Assembly (NCBI GenBank): GCA_937919155.1
Contig: CALFPM010000073.1
Coordinates: 1 to 24,985, forward strand
Reading direction: 5' to 3'
Origin: an uncultured Clostridia bacterium
Lineage (GTDB): Bacteria > Bacillota > Clostridia > Oscillospirales > Acutalibacteraceae
DNA: 24,985 nt
The position numbers and the translations under genes were made by a program. Of the stretch, positions 23,324 through 24,985 are shown piece by piece. A model generated the notes under the pieces. That model saw only the letters and a list, made by a program, of their open reading frames with translations, ran no database searches and was not told where the DNA came from. Numbering within the stretch: position 1 is the first letter of the stretch; the number at the start of each line of letters is the position of its first letter.

Positions 23324-24574
23324 TCAAAACACCTGCTTTATGTTGTTAACGGCCTTATATAGGCTGCCGTATGCCTCCGAGGCAACCCCGAAATCGTCTT
23401 TTTCGTCATTGCCTACAAGTATATTATGTTCAACACCTGCATTTTTGCCTGCAAGTATGTCTGAAATTCTGTTGCCTATGGTATAGCTTTTGCTCAGGTC
23501 AATTTCTATGCCTGTTTCCGCGTAATCCTCAATTGCTCTGAGGATAAGACCTGCTTCGGGTTTTCTGCAAGGACAGTGGGCGCGGTATTCCTCAACCGTT
23601 GCCTCGGGATGATGAGGACAGTAGTAATATCCGTCCGCAACCACGGAATACTTTTCGCTGAGGAGAGAGTCAACATAACTGTGCAGAATATGCACATCCT
23701 CCTCGCCGTAAAGTCCTTTTGCAACGCCTGCCTGATTTGTGATAACCGTAACCAGATAACCCATTTTTTTGAGCATTGCAATTGCCCTGTCCGCATCGGG
23801 CAGAAATTCAAATTCTTCTTTCCTGAAAAGGTGCACGGTGTCCTTGTTTATTGTGCCGTCACGGTCAACAAAAACAGCGCATCTTTTGCGATGTGAAATC
23901 AGCTTTCGGCTTTCTTTGTTTGCAAGCTCATATGATTCGGGAACGCCGATATCGATGAAATATCCGCTGCTTTCGTAAACGCCGATATCGAACGGACCTG
24001 CCAGCACTGATTTCTCGAACGAAAATTTATCTTCGTCAATGCTTTCGAGCAATGTGCGATTGATGAAATAAACGCCGCCGTTAATGAAGCCCGAAGGTGC
24101 AATTCCGTTTTCGGTGAAACCGCACAGCTTACCGTTGCTGAATTCGAGAAGACCCGAACGGTGAGCATTTTCAATGAATTTAGCCGCGAGAGTTACGGGA
24201 TAACCCGAATCAAGATGGAAACGCCTCATTCCGAAGAGGTCAACATCAAAAAAAGAGTCGCCGTTGCACACAATAACATTGTCATCCGTGCATTTTCTCA
24301 GTGCTTTTTTTATTCCGCCGCCTGTGCCGAGAGGGGTGTCCTCAACGCTGTATTCAACCGTCATTCCTCTGTATCTGTTTCCGATTGCCTGTTCAACCTT
24401 TTCGGCAAGATAGCCTGTTGAGATTATTGCGCGGTGAACGCCGTTTGCGTAAAGATAATCAAGCAGATACAGTAAAAACGGCTTGCCGTTTACGGGCGCA
24501 AGAGGCTTGGGTATGTTATCAATGCAGCCTTTCAGCCTTGTGCCGAATCCGCCTGCAAGAACAACAGCTTCCAA
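23324..24574 (-). CDS. Fused heptose-1-phosphate nucleotidyltransferase / GmhB-type phosphatase
   Basis: This 416-aa bifunctional enzyme has two domains. Residues 1-about 225 are a sugar-nucleotide transferase of the HddC/RmlA type (VLAGGFGTRL at the N-terminus, PKPLAPVNGKPF, NGDSFFD with catalytic Asp). Residues about 230-416 are a HAD phosphatase of the GmhB/HisB type: nucleophile Asp237 and acid Asp239 in VDRDGT, ITNQAGVAKG, and zinc ligands CPHH (319-322) and CPC (334-336) before RKPEAG. Together they could turn a heptose 1,7-bisphosphate into NDP-heptose, as in Gram-positive S-layer glycan pathways; substrate assignment is inference. The start is TTG 24574, nine bases after GGAGG and 1 nt beyond the cupin stop; no ATG fits, because longer starts run into the cupin gene. 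Confidence 0.9.
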   Translation of the reverse strand: MEAVVLAGGFGTRLKGCIDNIPKPLAPVNGKPFLLYLLDYLYANGVHRAIISTGYLAEKVEQAIGNRYRGMTVEYSVEDTPLGTGGGIKKALRKCTDDNVIVCNGDSFFDVDLFGMRRFHLDSGYPVTLAAKFIENAHRSGLLEFSNGKLCGFTENGIAPSGFINGGVYFINRTLLESIDEDKFSFEKSVLAGPFDIGVYESSGYFIDIGVPESYELANKESRKLISHRKRCAVFVDRDGTINKDTVHLFRKEEFEFLPDADRAIAMLKKMGYLVTVITNQAGVAKGLYGEEDVHILHSYVDSLLSEKYSVVADGYYYCPHHPEATVEEYRAHCPCRKPEAGLILRAIEDYAETGIEIDLSKSYTIGNRISDILAGKNAGVEHNILVGNDEKDDFGVASEAYGSLYKAVNNIKQVF

Positions 24575-24575
24575 A

Positions 24576-24935
24576 TCAATCCGCCTCCGTAAAAATATCT
24601 TTTCCCTCGGGAGTTTCAACACCCTTGTCGTAAAATGCAACCAGAGTAGTGTCCTCGTGGTAAACAAAACGGTGCATAACATACGGGTTTATGATGAACA
24701 TATCGCCTTTTCTGAACTCGTAGTTTTCTTCTTTGCCGTCAAGGCTGACCGTAAGCAGAAACGAACCCTCAACAACGAAAAAACCTTCTCTGTTGAGTTT
24801 GTGAAAATGGTTGCCTCTTTCCACACCTGCTTTTGATGTCACAACATTTATCTGGCGGTATCCCTCGTGCACAAGCTGAACGAGAGTGCCTCTGCCGTCC
24901 TCAAAAACAAAATCAGGTTTCAATATTTCAATCAT
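24576..24935 (-). CDS. Cupin sugar isomerase/epimerase-like protein (WxcM/FdtA or RmlC-like)
   Basis: This 119-aa single-domain cupin carries GNHFHKLNREGFFVVEGS (metal or substrate site: His-x-His with a following Glu) and GDMFIINPYVMHRFVY as the second cupin motif. It also has the N-terminal DGRGTLVQLVHEGYRQINVV that is typical of WxcM-like and dTDP-4-keto-sugar 3,4- or 3,5-isomerases. The length suits a small 3,4-ketoisomerase (FdtA/QdtA-like). ATG 24935 follows GAGGTTG. It is the first complete gene seen of the operon, and its role is presumably to modify the sugar nucleotide made by the downstream enzyme. The exact reaction is not readable. Confidence 0.85.
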   Translation of the reverse strand: MIEILKPDFVFEDGRGTLVQLVHEGYRQINVVTSKAGVERGNHFHKLNREGFFVVEGSFLLTVSLDGKEENYEFRKGDMFIINPYVMHRFVYHEDTTLVAFYDKGVETPEGKDIFTEAD

Positions 24936-24945
24936 TGTGTCAACC

Positions 24946-24985
24946 TCATTTGCACCCGTAAAAATTCACCTGATGGCAAGCACCG
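24946..24985 (-). CDS. Possible end of a preceding gene (partial)
   Basis: On the minus strand one frame reads GACHQVNFYGCK and ends at TGA (24948-24946), whose bases overlap the ribosome site of the cupin gene. Other frames also fit; another stops earlier, and the third runs on toward the cupin. Too short to identify. Confidence 0.25.
   Translation of the reverse strand, partial: GACHQVNFYGCK

Overview
The window looks like a chromosomal segment of an anaerobic, Gram-positive Clostridia bacterium, most likely of the Oscillospiraceae/Ruminococcaceae type. The basis is moderate GC, lipobox lipoproteins with no sign of an outer membrane, strong AGGAGG-type ribosome sites, frequent TTG/GTG starts, a three-gene polar amino-acid ABC transporter, a GH30 glycosidase and cobalamin-type radical SAM enzymes. 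This placement is inference from gene content and style. I see no rRNA, tRNA, CRISPR array, phage or intact IS element.

Layout. (1) 1-5712, minus strand: a tight five-gene operon reading YfcC-family carrier, membrane-anchored metallophosphoesterase, MFS/GPH-type transporter, trkA, and the start of trkH. The trkH frame turns into what looks like the middle of a MutM/Fpg glycosylase at the window edge. (2) 5799-8226, plus: a secreted LCAT-like lipase/acyltransferase with a clear terminator, then an unknown polytopic membrane protein. (3) 8234-10240: a divergent pair, a YhcH/YjgK/YiaL-family protein (minus) and a GH30 glycosidase (plus), from back-to-back promoters; the GH30 start codon is questionable. 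(4) 10239-12423, minus: an unknown lipoprotein and an unknown secreted protein, separated by a combined terminator/promoter. (5) 12438-12715: a 278-bp MITE-like element with 25-bp terminal inverted repeats and TA ends, placed in the 5' leader of the secreted protein gene. It is followed by a regulatory stretch with helically phased TGTAA repeats and a 14-bp palindrome over the next promoter. (6) 12895-13773, plus: an RluA-type pseudouridine synthase. (7) 13809-17551, plus: an amino-acid ABC transporter whose binding protein appears circularly permuted, its permease, its ATPase with an extra helical insert, and an unknown membrane protein. (8) 17584-19460: a monocistronic NAD-dependent epimerase (minus) divergent from a small unknown membrane protein (plus). 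(9) 19479-24985, minus: a compact sugar-modification operon of a cupin (3,5-epimerase/WxcM-like), a heptose-1-phosphate nucleotidyltransferase fused to a GmhB-type phosphatase, and two tandem paralogous B12-type radical SAM enzymes of equal length (636 aa).

How the parts may work together. The right-hand operon looks like a pathway that makes an activated heptose-like sugar and alters it by radical chemistry, probably for a surface glycan; the nearby epimerase and polytopic membrane proteins fit loosely. The ABC transporter is a self-contained uptake system. The GH30/YhcH pair suggests glycan scavenging. The most interesting items are the permuted binding protein, the paired radical SAM/heptose operon, the MITE in a 5' leader, and the phased TGTAA/TACA-N2-TGTA regulatory region.
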